From: JAUMBM01 sp964441755
Lineage (GTDB): Bacteria; Bacteroidota; Bacteroidia; Chitinophagales; Saprospiraceae
DNA length: 64,000 nt
Assembly: GCA_964441755.1 (NCBI GenBank)
Contig: CAYTVG010000007.1
Span: 62,001-126,000, forward strand
Direction: 5' to 3'
Position 1 is the stretch's first letter. Each line of letters opens with the position of its first letter. The translations under genes were made by a program, and so were the position numbers. The notes beneath the pieces were generated by a model. It made no database searches and had not been told where the DNA came from. It worked only from the letters and a program-made list of their open reading frames with translations. Positions 44,838 through 54,000 of the stretch are shown piece after piece.

Positions 44838-46319
44838 ATGCGAAATATATTAGGCTGGGTGCTAATGGCCGTTACCCTCGGGTTACTGGCCTGCAACAAG
44901 GATGATCAGTTTGTCACGGGCAGCAGTGTTGATATTGATTTTTCAACTGATACGCTGCGATTTGACACGGTTTTCACCCGCTTGGGCTCAGCCACCCGCT
45001 CGTTTACGGTCAGGAACAATGGCAATCGTCCGGTGAGGATTGATAAGATTGCTTTGGAAGGGAGCTCAGGCGTTCGTTTCAGGCTCAACATCGACGGCAT
45101 TCCTGGCAATGAGCTCACAGAGGTCGATGTCTGGGCAAAGGATAGTATTCACATATTTGTCGAAGTGACGATTGACCCCAACCAGCCGACCAGTATTAGC
45201 CCTTACATTGTCACGGATCAGATTAATTTCTATACCGGTGATGTGCAACGGCAGGTGGTGCTGGAGGCATGGGGGCAGAATGCCAACTATGTACCCAGCC
45301 GTTTCAACCGGGGCATACCGGTATTGCTGAGTTGTGACAACCAAACCATCGTTTGGAATAGTCCGCTGCCTTATGTCATTTACGGCGAAATCCTCATCGA
45401 CAGCTGCCTGCTGCAGATAGAGGCGGGCAGCAGGCTCTATTTCCACGGGGGCATTGCCCGCAATGAGCTGTTCGGTATTTTTAACGATGGCATGCTGTAC
45501 ACGCTCCCGAAGGGACGTATACATATTAAAGGGAGCCCGGAACAGCCTGTTATTTTACAAGGCGATCGACTGGAAGAAGAGTTCAATGAATCCCCCGGAC
45601 AGTGGTTTGGTCTCATCTTTGGCAGGGGCAGTCGCGACAATCGCATTGAGTATGCAACCATCAAGAACAGTATCATCGGTATGCTGGTAGACTCAGCCGC
45701 AGAGCTTCGCCTGCGCAATACGCAGGTCTATAATACGGCCGGCAGCGGCTTGTCGGCCAGCCATGCGAGTGTTAGCGCAGAAAATTGTCTCTTTCGCAGC
45801 AACGCAGGCAACAGTGTGCAGCTAACGCATGGGGGTGATTACACATTTGACCACTGTACCATCGCGAGCTATGGCGTAGATGCCAGTGCAGCAGCTATGT
45901 CCAACTTCAAGTGTTATACAGATGATTGCAGCCTATTTGATATACATCGTATCAATGCCCGCTGGCGCAACTGCATCATCTTCGGATCCCGCAACGATGA
46001 AATCATCCTTAGCGACGCCAGCCAGCGCAATGAGCCTGCACTTTTCAATCTGGATATGCGCAACTGTGTGGTGCGGGTCAGGGATTTGCTCACGCAAAGC
46101 AGTGGCCGCTATGCAGATTTTTTCAGCACCTATTGTGTTGATTGCGTCAACGGCCCCAGAGATGCCAAACTCTTTCTCAACCGGACAGAGCAGGATTACC
46201 GGCTCGATTCGCTGTCTGTTGCCATCGACATAGGTCTCAGTATCCCGGAAATCCCTGCCGACCTTCTCGGTAACCCTCGTGTTGGCAGACCTGATGCGGG
46301 TTGTTACGAACGCCAATGA
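44838..46319 (+). CDS. Right-handed beta-helix lipoprotein
   Basis: The product has 493 residues from ATG 44838 (a GTG three codons upstream is less likely). Lipobox LLAC near residue 20. An N-terminal ASPM/SPD-2/Hydin-like immunoglobulin domain (residues about 35-140, TRSFTVRNNGNRPVRIDKI) is followed by a parallel beta-helix with asparagine-rich rungs (YATIKNSIIGMLVDSAAELRLRN context, then AENCLFRSNAGNSV). The C-terminus GNPRVGRPDAGCYER is the usual end of Bacteroidota choice-of-anchor/beta-helix proteins. It probably acts at the cell surface; a polysaccharide substrate is possible but not shown. A Nudix gene follows after 27 nt. Confidence 0.8.
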   Translation: MRNILGWVLMAVTLGLLACNKDDQFVTGSSVDIDFSTDTLRFDTVFTRLGSATRSFTVRNNGNRPVRIDKIALEGSSGVRFRLNIDGIPGNELTEVDVWAKDSIHIFVEVTIDPNQPTSISPYIVTDQINFYTGDVQRQVVLEAWGQNANYVPSRFNRGIPVLLSCDNQTIVWNSPLPYVIYGEILIDSCLLQIEAGSRLYFHGGIARNELFGIFNDGMLYTLPKGRIHIKGSPEQPVILQGDRLEEEFNESPGQWFGLIFGRGSRDNRIEYATIKNSIIGMLVDSAAELRLRNTQVYNTAGSGLSASHASVSAENCLFRSNAGNSVQLTHGGDYTFDHCTIASYGVDASAAAMSNFKCYTDDCSLFDIHRINARWRNCIIFGSRNDEIILSDASQRNEPALFNLDMRNCVVRVRDLLTQSSGRYADFFSTYCVDCVNGPRDAKLFLNRTEQDYRLDSLSVAIDIGLSIPEIPADLLGNPRVGRPDAGCYERQ

Positions 46320-46346
46320 TGATGTTCATCCCATAATCATCCGCCA

Positions 46347-46841
46347 ATGACACCCGGACACAAAAGGACCGCCGCAATGGTTATTCTGCGCAGCAGTAGC
46401 CAGTATCTTCTGCTGGAGCGTTACAAGGCGCCTAATGCCGGCATGTTTGTGCCTGTTGGCGGCAAACTCGACCCCGGTGAAGATCCACGCACTACGGCCA
46501 TTCGGGAGACAGCAGAGGAGACAGGTATTCAGCTTTCACATGTACACTATGCGGGTGCGCTCGTTGAAAGCTCCCCGACGGATTACAACTGGTGGTGCAG
46601 CATTTACGTGGCCGATATCGATTGGCGCCCTGCACCCCCCTGTGATGAAGGTATCCTCCACTGGATCGATCACAGCGAGTTGCTGGAACTGCCTACCCCT
46701 CCCACCGACTGGCATATTTATCAGTTTGTTCTGGAAAAAAAACCTTTCGCGCTGAATGCCATGTATGATGAGAGCCTGCAGCTTATTCGTATGCAGGAAG
46801 AAATCAGTGGTGAGTGGCTGGTGGGTGATGCTGCTTTCTGA
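46347..46841 (+). CDS. Nudix hydrolase
   Basis: The product has 164 residues. The Nudix box is GKLDPGEDPRTTAIRETAEETGI with the RExxEE catalytic core, so it hydrolyses a nucleoside diphosphate linked to another moiety. Substrate not predictable; the N-terminal RTAAMVILRSSSQYLLLER resembles MutT/8-oxo-dGTPases. It may be co-transcribed with the beta-helix lipoprotein gene. Confidence 0.87.
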   Translation: MTPGHKRTAAMVILRSSSQYLLLERYKAPNAGMFVPVGGKLDPGEDPRTTAIRETAEETGIQLSHVHYAGALVESSPTDYNWWCSIYVADIDWRPAPPCDEGILHWIDHSELLELPTPPTDWHIYQFVLEKKPFALNAMYDESLQLIRMQEEISGEWLVGDAAF

Positions 46842-47030
46842 TACACCAGGGAGACAGACAATGGTTATGTGATATGGGCATATTCCGGATTTTCAGCCAG
46901 AGACAAAAAGGTGAATTTGTTTAGCACGTTATGCAATGTTGAAGATACCTTGCCGGTGCTGGCTCACAGAAATTGGATGCCCCCAAAGAAAGACTGGTTG
47001 GGGGGAAGGGTAAAAACATGTAAGTTCCTC

Positions 47031-47666
47031 TTAAACAGCCATGTCGTCCTTCTCAGCCGGCTCCGCTTCAACAATTTCTTCCAGCCAGCGCTCAACTGCC
47101 TCAGTATCTTTCCCGTATGAGTGGTGGTACATCCACAGCAGCGCACGATAGGACAACCAGCCAATGATTGTAATAACGAGTATAAAGACTAGCTGAAATA
47201 ATACGCCCTCCTCGAACAGCTCGCTCAACGATGCCCCTGCCATCTCAGTACCTACCAACGCACCAAATAAAGCAGCTACCGGCAGGATAAAAATGGATGT
47301 CTTTCGTTCAAAATCCCAACGGCTGCGCATGGCGGCTAAAAGATCCTCCATATAGGTACGCACAGGTACATCCACCCTTGCCACTTTGATCTTTGTGTAT
47401 ACAATAATGACTCCTCTGGAGATCACCACGTTGTAAAGAATGAGCCCTATGATACCAAGCCGTATCCACCACTGGTCAAAATACACCAACAGGACCAGGT
47501 AACCCAGCGTAATGACAGCTGCATATACCAATCCTGCGTAAATATTGAACAATGCCTTGTCCAGAATAGATTTCTTCGAGGCTCTTCGGGTTGTATCTAT
47601 CCACTGTAGATCAGCTTCCTCCCAGCCTGCCGATGCCCAGAGTTCTTCTAATGTTTTTCCAGCCAT
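47031..47666 (-). CDS. Membrane protein coupled to an ECF sigma factor, possible anti-sigma factor
   Basis: The product has 211 residues. A cytoplasmic start (LEELWASAGWEEADLQWIDTTRR) is followed by four predicted spans and a short acidic C-terminal tail (RWLEEIVEAEPAEKDD). Its first 19 nt overlap the end of the sigma-factor gene, so the two are translated together. Such pairing usually means an anti-sigma factor, but the HxxxCxxC zinc anti-sigma motif is absent. I do not recognise the family. Confidence 0.65.
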   Translation of the reverse strand: MAGKTLEELWASAGWEEADLQWIDTTRRASKKSILDKALFNIYAGLVYAAVITLGYLVLLVYFDQWWIRLGIIGLILYNVVISRGVIIVYTKIKVARVDVPVRTYMEDLLAAMRSRWDFERKTSIFILPVAALFGALVGTEMAGASLSELFEEGVLFQLVFILVITIIGWLSYRALLWMYHHSYGKDTEAVERWLEEIVEAEPAEKDDMAV

Positions 47667-48136
47667 TGCTGAAGCTTTTTTTTGATTCGATGAATTTTTA
47701 CGCCGGCATGGCCGGCATCAACACCAAACTCCACTGCGATTTCTTGTTGCGTATATCCTTCCAAATACATAATAATCAGCGCCCTTTCCAATTCCGTGAG
47801 TTGGAGCAATGCTTGCTGCAGCCGATCTGCAGCTGCGTAATCAGGCGCCGGTTGTATGGAATCAGGTAGCTCTCCGTCGGGAGATACCCGAATATTTCGA
47901 ATTTCCTTCCTTTTAAATCCCAAGATAGTATTTAAGGCAATACGGTACACCCAGGTTGCAGGAGAGGCCTCTCCCCTGAACCTTTCCAGCGACTGCCAAA
48001 GGTTGATGTATATCTCCTGAAAAATATCCCGTTCATCCAAATCTGCCAGCGGGAAGGCTCTGACCAATTTGAGAAGCAGCCCCTTATAAGCATTCATCAG
48101 CTCGAGCGCACGATTCTTAGCATCTGTCTTTTCCAA
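47648..48136 (-). CDS. ECF-type RNA polymerase sigma factor
   Basis: The product has 162 residues. Region 2 reads LADLDERDIFQEIYINLWQSLERFRGEASPATWVYRIALNTI (core -10 recognition and FRG..S.WVYRIA), and region 4 reads LTELERALIIMYLEGYTQQEIAVEFGV followed by IHRIKKKLQQWL. The two regions without region 3 are the ECF format. It is coupled with a membrane protein in the same operon, suggesting response to an envelope or external signal. Target promoters unknown. Confidence 0.88.
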   Translation of the reverse strand: MEKTDAKNRALELMNAYKGLLLKLVRAFPLADLDERDIFQEIYINLWQSLERFRGEASPATWVYRIALNTILGFKRKEIRNIRVSPDGELPDSIQPAPDYAAADRLQQALLQLTELERALIIMYLEGYTQQEIAVEFGVDAGHAGVKIHRIKKKLQQWLEKH

Positions 48137-48261
48137 AAGGATGAATTGAAACCTGAGCAGGCAAATTATAACTGACTTTTATGTTACTGCTTTTGGCGAT
48201 GATACCAAAGACCGATAGCATGTTCAACAGCTACCCAATGAAACCGTCACCGGTAGCTTTC

Positions 48262-48768
48262 CTACCCCTTAGCCTGGACAAAATCTGCCAACACAGCGTC
48301 TAGCAACGATGCCTTGCCACTGAGCAGAAATCCCAGTAAGACAAAAGTGAACAATAAATGAATGATGAGCCACATCCGCTGCCACACCTTTTTCTTACCC
48401 CAGGCCCGGCTTGCATCAAAAGGATCGAATATGAGCGCAATCCCAATAGTAGACATCCCTTCCGATACGCCTTGGCTAAGCGTCTGCCAAATGCCTAGCA
48501 ATAAACACAGCCAGTAAGCCCCCGCATATATGTACGACTCCGCACCACTAGCTGCCACAGGTTGCTGTAAAACTTTTAGCTGCTCACGATAGATACTGCC
48601 AAACAAATACCCCCCCACGCCTATGATAATAAACCCAATGATTACATAGGCCACGCCACCCTCTGTAGTGGTCAGTCCCAGACCCGTAAGAATGCCGCCA
48701 ACCATCATAAGGCAGATCCCCCAAATGATTTTCACCTTGTCTTGAGAAGAGTAACTTGACTTTTGCAT
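48262..48768 (-). CDS. Four-span integral membrane protein, unknown function
   Basis: The product has 168 residues. Four hydrophobic segments (IIWGICLMMVGGILTGLGL, then VAYVIIGFIIIGVGGYLFG, YIYAGAYWLCLLLGIW and MWLIIHLLFTFVLLGFLL) with a hydrophilic loop DPFDASRAWGKKKVWQR. No motif I can name. It lies 125 nt upstream of the sigma-factor gene on the same strand; whether it belongs to that operon is uncertain. Confidence 0.6.
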   Translation of the reverse strand: MQKSSYSSQDKVKIIWGICLMMVGGILTGLGLTTTEGGVAYVIIGFIIIGVGGYLFGSIYREQLKVLQQPVAASGAESYIYAGAYWLCLLLGIWQTLSQGVSEGMSTIGIALIFDPFDASRAWGKKKVWQRMWLIIHLLFTFVLLGFLLSGKASLLDAVLADFVQAKG

Positions 48769-49067
48769 ACGATCTGTATATTGTTTATCCGTTAGATGAA
48801 AACAAGCTCACGGATATTACAGGCTACAGTCGTTTTTTGCAAAAAAATGATGCTGTCTTGCAGATAGCTTGGCAGTGGTATCCAGGTACCTAGTTTACAC
48901 AACTATCCTTTGCGAACCACTGTTTGCAATTGCCATGCGTATAGAATACATAATGATGTAAATCTGGCCATATAAGCTCAGACGGGTAGATGAGATTGAT
49001 GCTGTACGGGACAGAACGACAGGGTGCATCCATCTGAATTAGCTCGTCAGATGGACCGACGGCACCG
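48769..49067. other. 299-nt gap without a recognisable gene
   Basis: Between the membrane protein and TyrRS. I see no coding region with sensible content, no RNA gene and no long inverted repeat. Confidence 0.4.
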
Positions 49068-50345
49068 CTATTCCTGATCTGCAACCAGTAAATACTTATT
49101 CTTTTTACCGTTTTCGATCATTAAGTAGCAACCATGCAGCCATTGGTCAGCTACAATTGATGCGTCCGGAGATTCAATCCTTACCTTATTGACGGATACT
49201 GCTTTACCCTGTACAGCCCTTCGGGCATCTCCTTTGGAACTGCAAATAGTCGTGAGGCCAGCCAGCAGATCAATTAATGCAGGTGCTTGCGCCGGCAACT
49301 CTTTGGGCAGGCGGAAACAAGGAATTTCTTCCGCTACGGCATTCAGTACATTAGGTGGCAGCGTACGCAAATCCTCCTCATTGGCCCGTGCATTGAAAAG
49401 CAAATGAGATACCTGCTGAACAGCGCGGAAGTCCTCTGCCGAATGAATGCGAATGGTAAGTTCTTCCGCCAGTATTTCCTTCAGCGCTCTGGGATTATCC
49501 GCATGCTGCACTTCCAGTGCCTCAATTTCTTCGCGGTTTTTGAATGAAAAATAGCGCATGAACTTGGGCAGATCGCGATCGTCAGCGTTAATCCAAAACT
49601 GATAAAACTTATAGGGTGAAGTAAGCCGGGGATCCAGCCAGATGTTACCTTCTGTAGATTTACCGAACTTGGATCCGTCCGCCTTTGTCAGTAGAGGTGT
49701 GGTCAGCCCGTATGCCTTGGCACCCAGATTCCTGCGGATGAATTCCGTACCGGAAGTAATATTGCCCCATTGATCAGAGCCCCCCATCTGCAATATACAA
49801 CCGTGCGAGTGATACAGGCGTTGAAAGTCGTATGCCTGTAGAAGCTGGTAGCTGAATTCCGTATAGGAAATCCCCGTCTCCAGTCGCCGCTGCACCGATT
49901 CTTTTGACATCATATAATTAATTGTCAGCGTTTTGCCAACATCTCGCAAAAAGGTAAGCACATCCATATCCCGATAAAAATCGAGATTGTTGACCATGCG
50001 GACAGCATTGGGTCCCTCAAAGTCAAAGAATTTTTTCATCTGCTCAACCTGAAAATTCAGGTTGTTATCTAACTCGTCATACGACTTTAGGTCTCGCTCT
50101 TTGTCTTTACCGGAGGGGTCTCCAATACGCCCGGTAGCTCCCCCCATAAGCACTACAGGACGATGCCCTGCACGCTGCAGCATACTCAGCAGCATAATCT
50201 GTACGTAGTTGCCGATAGTTAGTGAGGGAGCTGTAGGATCAAAGCCTATATATCCTGATACAGGGCCCTTTGCAAGCTCTTCTTCTATGCCCGGGCTGTA
50301 GTCCTGTAACATCCCACGCCACTGCAGTTCTGCAATAAAATCCAT
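49068..50345 (-). CDS. tyrS: Tyrosyl-tRNA synthetase
   Basis: The product has 425 residues and charges tRNA-Tyr. Class I fold: GYIGFDPTAPSLTIGNYVQ (residues 31-49), VLMGGATGRIGDPSGK, LQMGGSDQWGNITSG (tyrosine and ATP pocket) and the KFGKS loop near residue 230. The C-terminal S4-like RNA-binding domain (AVQGKAVSVNKVRIESPDAS) is present. Unusual: the HIGH-type motif after DPTAPSL reads T-I-G-N rather than H-x-G-H, so both histidines are missing. The rest is intact. Confidence 0.92.
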   Translation of the reverse strand: MDFIAELQWRGMLQDYSPGIEEELAKGPVSGYIGFDPTAPSLTIGNYVQIMLLSMLQRAGHRPVVLMGGATGRIGDPSGKDKERDLKSYDELDNNLNFQVEQMKKFFDFEGPNAVRMVNNLDFYRDMDVLTFLRDVGKTLTINYMMSKESVQRRLETGISYTEFSYQLLQAYDFQRLYHSHGCILQMGGSDQWGNITSGTEFIRRNLGAKAYGLTTPLLTKADGSKFGKSTEGNIWLDPRLTSPYKFYQFWINADDRDLPKFMRYFSFKNREEIEALEVQHADNPRALKEILAEELTIRIHSAEDFRAVQQVSHLLFNARANEEDLRTLPPNVLNAVAEEIPCFRLPKELPAQAPALIDLLAGLTTICSSKGDARRAVQGKAVSVNKVRIESPDASIVADQWLHGCYLMIENGKKNKYLLVADQE

Positions 50346-50368
50346 ATATTTTTTACTTTAAAGCCGCG

Positions 50369-50376
50369 CAAAGATA
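50369..50376 (-). promoter_or_regulatory. Bacteroidota -7 box (TATCTTTG) for tyrS
   Basis: TATCTTTG on the minus strand matches TAnnTTTG, 24 nt before ATG 50345. Confidence 0.55.
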
Positions 50377-50615
50377 GATATAAATGGTCAATAGCTGTAA
50401 CATTTACCTGTGCGATGGCCTGGCTTTAATCGCTGGGGGTATGACTTTGAGATCTGAGCGTGTTGGGAAATTTCTGCCAGCGGGAAAGCGAGGCGTATTT
50501 TCGTGCATTGTAGTATTTCGGGAAGCGCCTGGTCTGGTACTGCCTGACTAAATAACATTCAATGCAAAAAAGAGCCCTTTGGGGTCCGATGAGTAATGCT
50601 CGGGTATGCGCTGAG

Positions 50616-51062
50616 CTACGCCTTACCGGGAGGTGCGCGCTCGAGTACAACCCGCCCCCTCTCTCGACGCGGGTGCAGTGGATCTTCATTGATTTCCTGC
50701 CAGAACCCTTTCAGGGAGGTCTCATAAATACCTCTATTCAATAGCAATTGGTATTTTCGTTTGAAAGGTACGCGCAAGCCTGGCAGTGTCTGTGAACGAA
50801 CCTCTTCGATGTAAAGCGAACTGTCGTCGTACAGTCGCCCGGTCCATTCCATTTCTACGATATAGGTTGGTGAAAGATAGACACGCGAGCGACCACTCAA
50901 CTCGCGTCCATCCTGTTTCACAAACAGTTCCAGCACATAACCTTTATCGCTGTTAAGATCCACCGTCAGGTAACCCTTCCACCAACCCGGTAAAGTAGAT
51001 TGCCCGGGAAGCACTCCTGCTGTGCAGCCCAATATCATTACCAGCCAAAATAACCTGCTCAT
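50616..51062 (-). CDS. Small exported protein of unknown family
   Basis: The product has 148 residues. A signal peptide (LFWLVMILGCTAGVLPGQ) precedes a beta-rich domain (WWKGYLTVDLNSDKGYVLEL, then ELSGRSRVYLSPTYIVEMEW), with a basic C-terminus. It resembles small lipocalin-like Bacteroidota secreted domains, but I cannot name it. It starts 34 nt after the end of the large T9SS cargo gene on the same strand, so the two are probably in one operon and may interact. Confidence 0.6.
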   Translation of the reverse strand: MSRLFWLVMILGCTAGVLPGQSTLPGWWKGYLTVDLNSDKGYVLELFVKQDGRELSGRSRVYLSPTYIVEMEWTGRLYDDSSLYIEEVRSQTLPGLRVPFKRKYQLLLNRGIYETSLKGFWQEINEDPLHPRRERGRVVLERAPPGKA

Positions 51063-51096
51063 ATTTGCTCCTTTTACCTTTTCTGGCCCCTGACAA

Positions 51097-54000
51097 TTAT
51101 TGACTTGCAGGGAATAAAGTCCCCGTGTGCAGGGCGGTCCCCAGTTGCATCTGATAAAAAATCAGCTGTCTGTCTAACGGAGGGTTCACTACCCATTCGT
51201 GCATGCCGGCAGGCAGTGATACTTGTTTGTGAACAAGTAAGCGACCCGTCACATCCAGCAACCGGAGCTGTACCAATGCTTCTTCTGCCAGTGTAAAGGA
51301 GAAGTGGATGCGCTCTCCGAATGGATTGGGCCATGGTGGTTGCCAACCGACTGACAGAGGCGCATTTTCTGCCAGCCACTGAGCAGTGTGACCGGCACCG
51401 GCAGCAGCCAGTGTTGCCGAAGGCAGCACAAGGGTGCTGGCAGATTCGTTGACATCCCCTATCTTGACCCCCACGAAATTGACAGTCTCATCCGTTAGCA
51501 GGGTATCAATCTGTACCTGCTCAGGGTAATTGTGCTGCAAAGCCTCTGCAGCCTCTCCAAATGTATGATTTGCATCAAGAAACCGCCAGGAAGTATTGCC
51601 CGGAAAACTCGGCTCCAGGTTTAGAATCACCCGCCGAATACGGATGGCATCCAGCGTGGTGATATTGCCGGAGCGATTAGCATCTGCAGCGATGAGATCA
51701 TACGGCGATGTCAGGTATTGTGTTGCCAGAATATGTCGGTTAATCTGGATCAGATCAAAAGTACTTACGCCATTGGCGTGCAAAGTATCCAACCATGGCC
51801 TGACGGTATATGCCAAGCCTGCCGGCAAATTTTCAAAGTGATAGTAGCCGTTATCATCTGTCAGTAAGCTGTCTGTATGGCCCCCGCTCAGATAGACTTT
51901 TACACCCCTCACAGGATTACCCCCTTCTGTCCTGATATGGCCTTCTATGCTGCCTACTTCGTTGCACCCCCCTTCAGCAATGACCGTAATCAGGGCCGTA
52001 CAGCTCTGGCGCAATCCTGCCTGATCGATGGCGTAAGCAATCACAGAGCGCGACCCCAGATCATCACAATCCAGCGACAGACTATCGGCCGTAAAGTCCG
52101 TAGGATTGAGCGTCAGTCGCGGGCTTCCACAATTATCACTCAACTGATTGACCAAATTTGCCACAGGTATACTAATACTACCCGATGGTCCCAGTGTGAT
52201 TGTCAGGCCTGTCACACAACTCAATTGCGGAGGTGTACAGTCGGCAATGGTGAAAGGTATGTTCCTGCTACCGACATTATTGCACGCATCCCGGACAGTG
52301 ACCACCAATTCATGCCTGCCAAGCGGGTAAATACCCCTTACTACCGCCTGCCCATCTTCAAAAAAAAGCTGCCCAAGTGTATCGACAACTGCATTCCCCA
52401 TTTGATTCAGCCTGATCAAATAGCTGTAGGTTAAGGTATCAGGACAGGCATCACTTGCACTAAGCGGCACAATTGCCTCGGCTGAACAATCCAGGGAATC
52501 CTGCGAGGGAACACAAAAAGTGAGTCCCGAAGGCAAGAAAATCGTGGGCGGTACTGTATCGACGATGCGGATGATCTGCAAGTACTGGTAGTAACCCGTA
52601 GAGGGACCCAACAACGAGCGCTGTGTTCCAAGCTGTCGGTACAATTGTCCCCCATCTGATACAAGCCGGGTTGAGTCACCTGTGTTTACATCAGGATCAC
52701 TGCCATCGTATCGTTCCAGCACGGTCGGTGGAGCAACACCATTATACTCGCAAGGATTGATAATCGTAAATGTTCGCCGCCGCTCGTAACAAGCTGGCCC
52801 ACTGCTCAGCCGAAACCAACTGTCTGTATAGCTAATCTGCAGCTGCGAGCAGCCGTCAGTGCCAGAGACCAGTACAGTACCCGTATTTTCATCATTGCAC
52901 TGAGTCGTCATATCAGCAGGAATATCCAACGAATAGGCAAAGGCTGCCACAATACTAATTCGCTGCACATAAATGGCTGCCGCATTGCCGGGATTATCAC
53001 GAGCCTCCCAGCGCCTGTCGATATAGCCTACACCACAACTGTCTATATTGACAGAAGTCGTAAACTGTGTTGAAAAACTGCAATTGTCCGTAAATATTGG
53101 CGCATCGAAAGAAGCCTGCAGATAAGCGCTGTAATCGGATCCGCAGCTGATGGTACGGGAAGGAGGCGCCTGACTCAGCACTACAGGCTGGCGATCCTCA
53201 ACAACAATAGTAGAAAAACACACATTTGAAAAACCATTGCAGTCGGTAACCCGTAAGGTAGCAACTATGCTGGCATTGGTACAAAACAGATCAATGTAAG
53301 GAGCAAAAGCGGTATCGCCAGCCGATTGTAACTTAATGGCAAGATCAACATCTTCGCAACAGTAGTCACGACTACCCGCATCGATATCATCAGCCCAAAT
53401 GCGGACATTCCCATCGGGAGGGAGGCTTATATTGAGCTGTCCGCGGCAAATGGATATAGGAGGTGTTACATCCACCACAGACATTTGCACACTGCGGGCG
53501 CGTATATTCCCACATTCATCCGTAGCCTCATAAGTAATATCATAGTCCCCCGGTGGCAAACCAGGTGCCGGTATACGGCCGCCGTTGCGACCATCTGACT
53601 GACCATCACTGTAAACAGCCTCACCAAGCGGCGTAAAAATCCTGACAGAAAAGGCATTACAATTATCGGTAACGATGGGGGCAGGAATGCTTCCGCGGGA
53701 AAGACATATGCCGTTGGCCTGCTCCGGCGGCAAATTAGCGCCAACTGTAAAATTGGCTGCCGAAATCAATGGCGCCAGCGTATCGGCAATGCGTATAAAC
53801 TGTACATTGTCATTACCCAGGCTATCCTGCGTAAATAATTCCGTACCGCATTCATCAAGCAGAAACCAGGTACGACGGATGACCATATCAGGTGTATTCG
53901 ACCCACAGTAGCGCAGTGTATCATCTGTGTGTGTATACGAAAGGCCGCAACTCGCCACTTCTACGAGCGCAGGCAGGCCGGCACCCGAAGCAGTCGGAGC

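Noticed and set aside
50600..50640. tRNA-like GTAGCTCAGC on the minus strand
   Set aside because: It is the end of a coding sequence (stop codon TAG); no acceptor, anticodon or T arms can be formed.
50426..50689. 87-codon frame upstream of tyrS
   Set aside because: Overlaps the end of the small exported protein gene and consists of basic, low-logic sequence.
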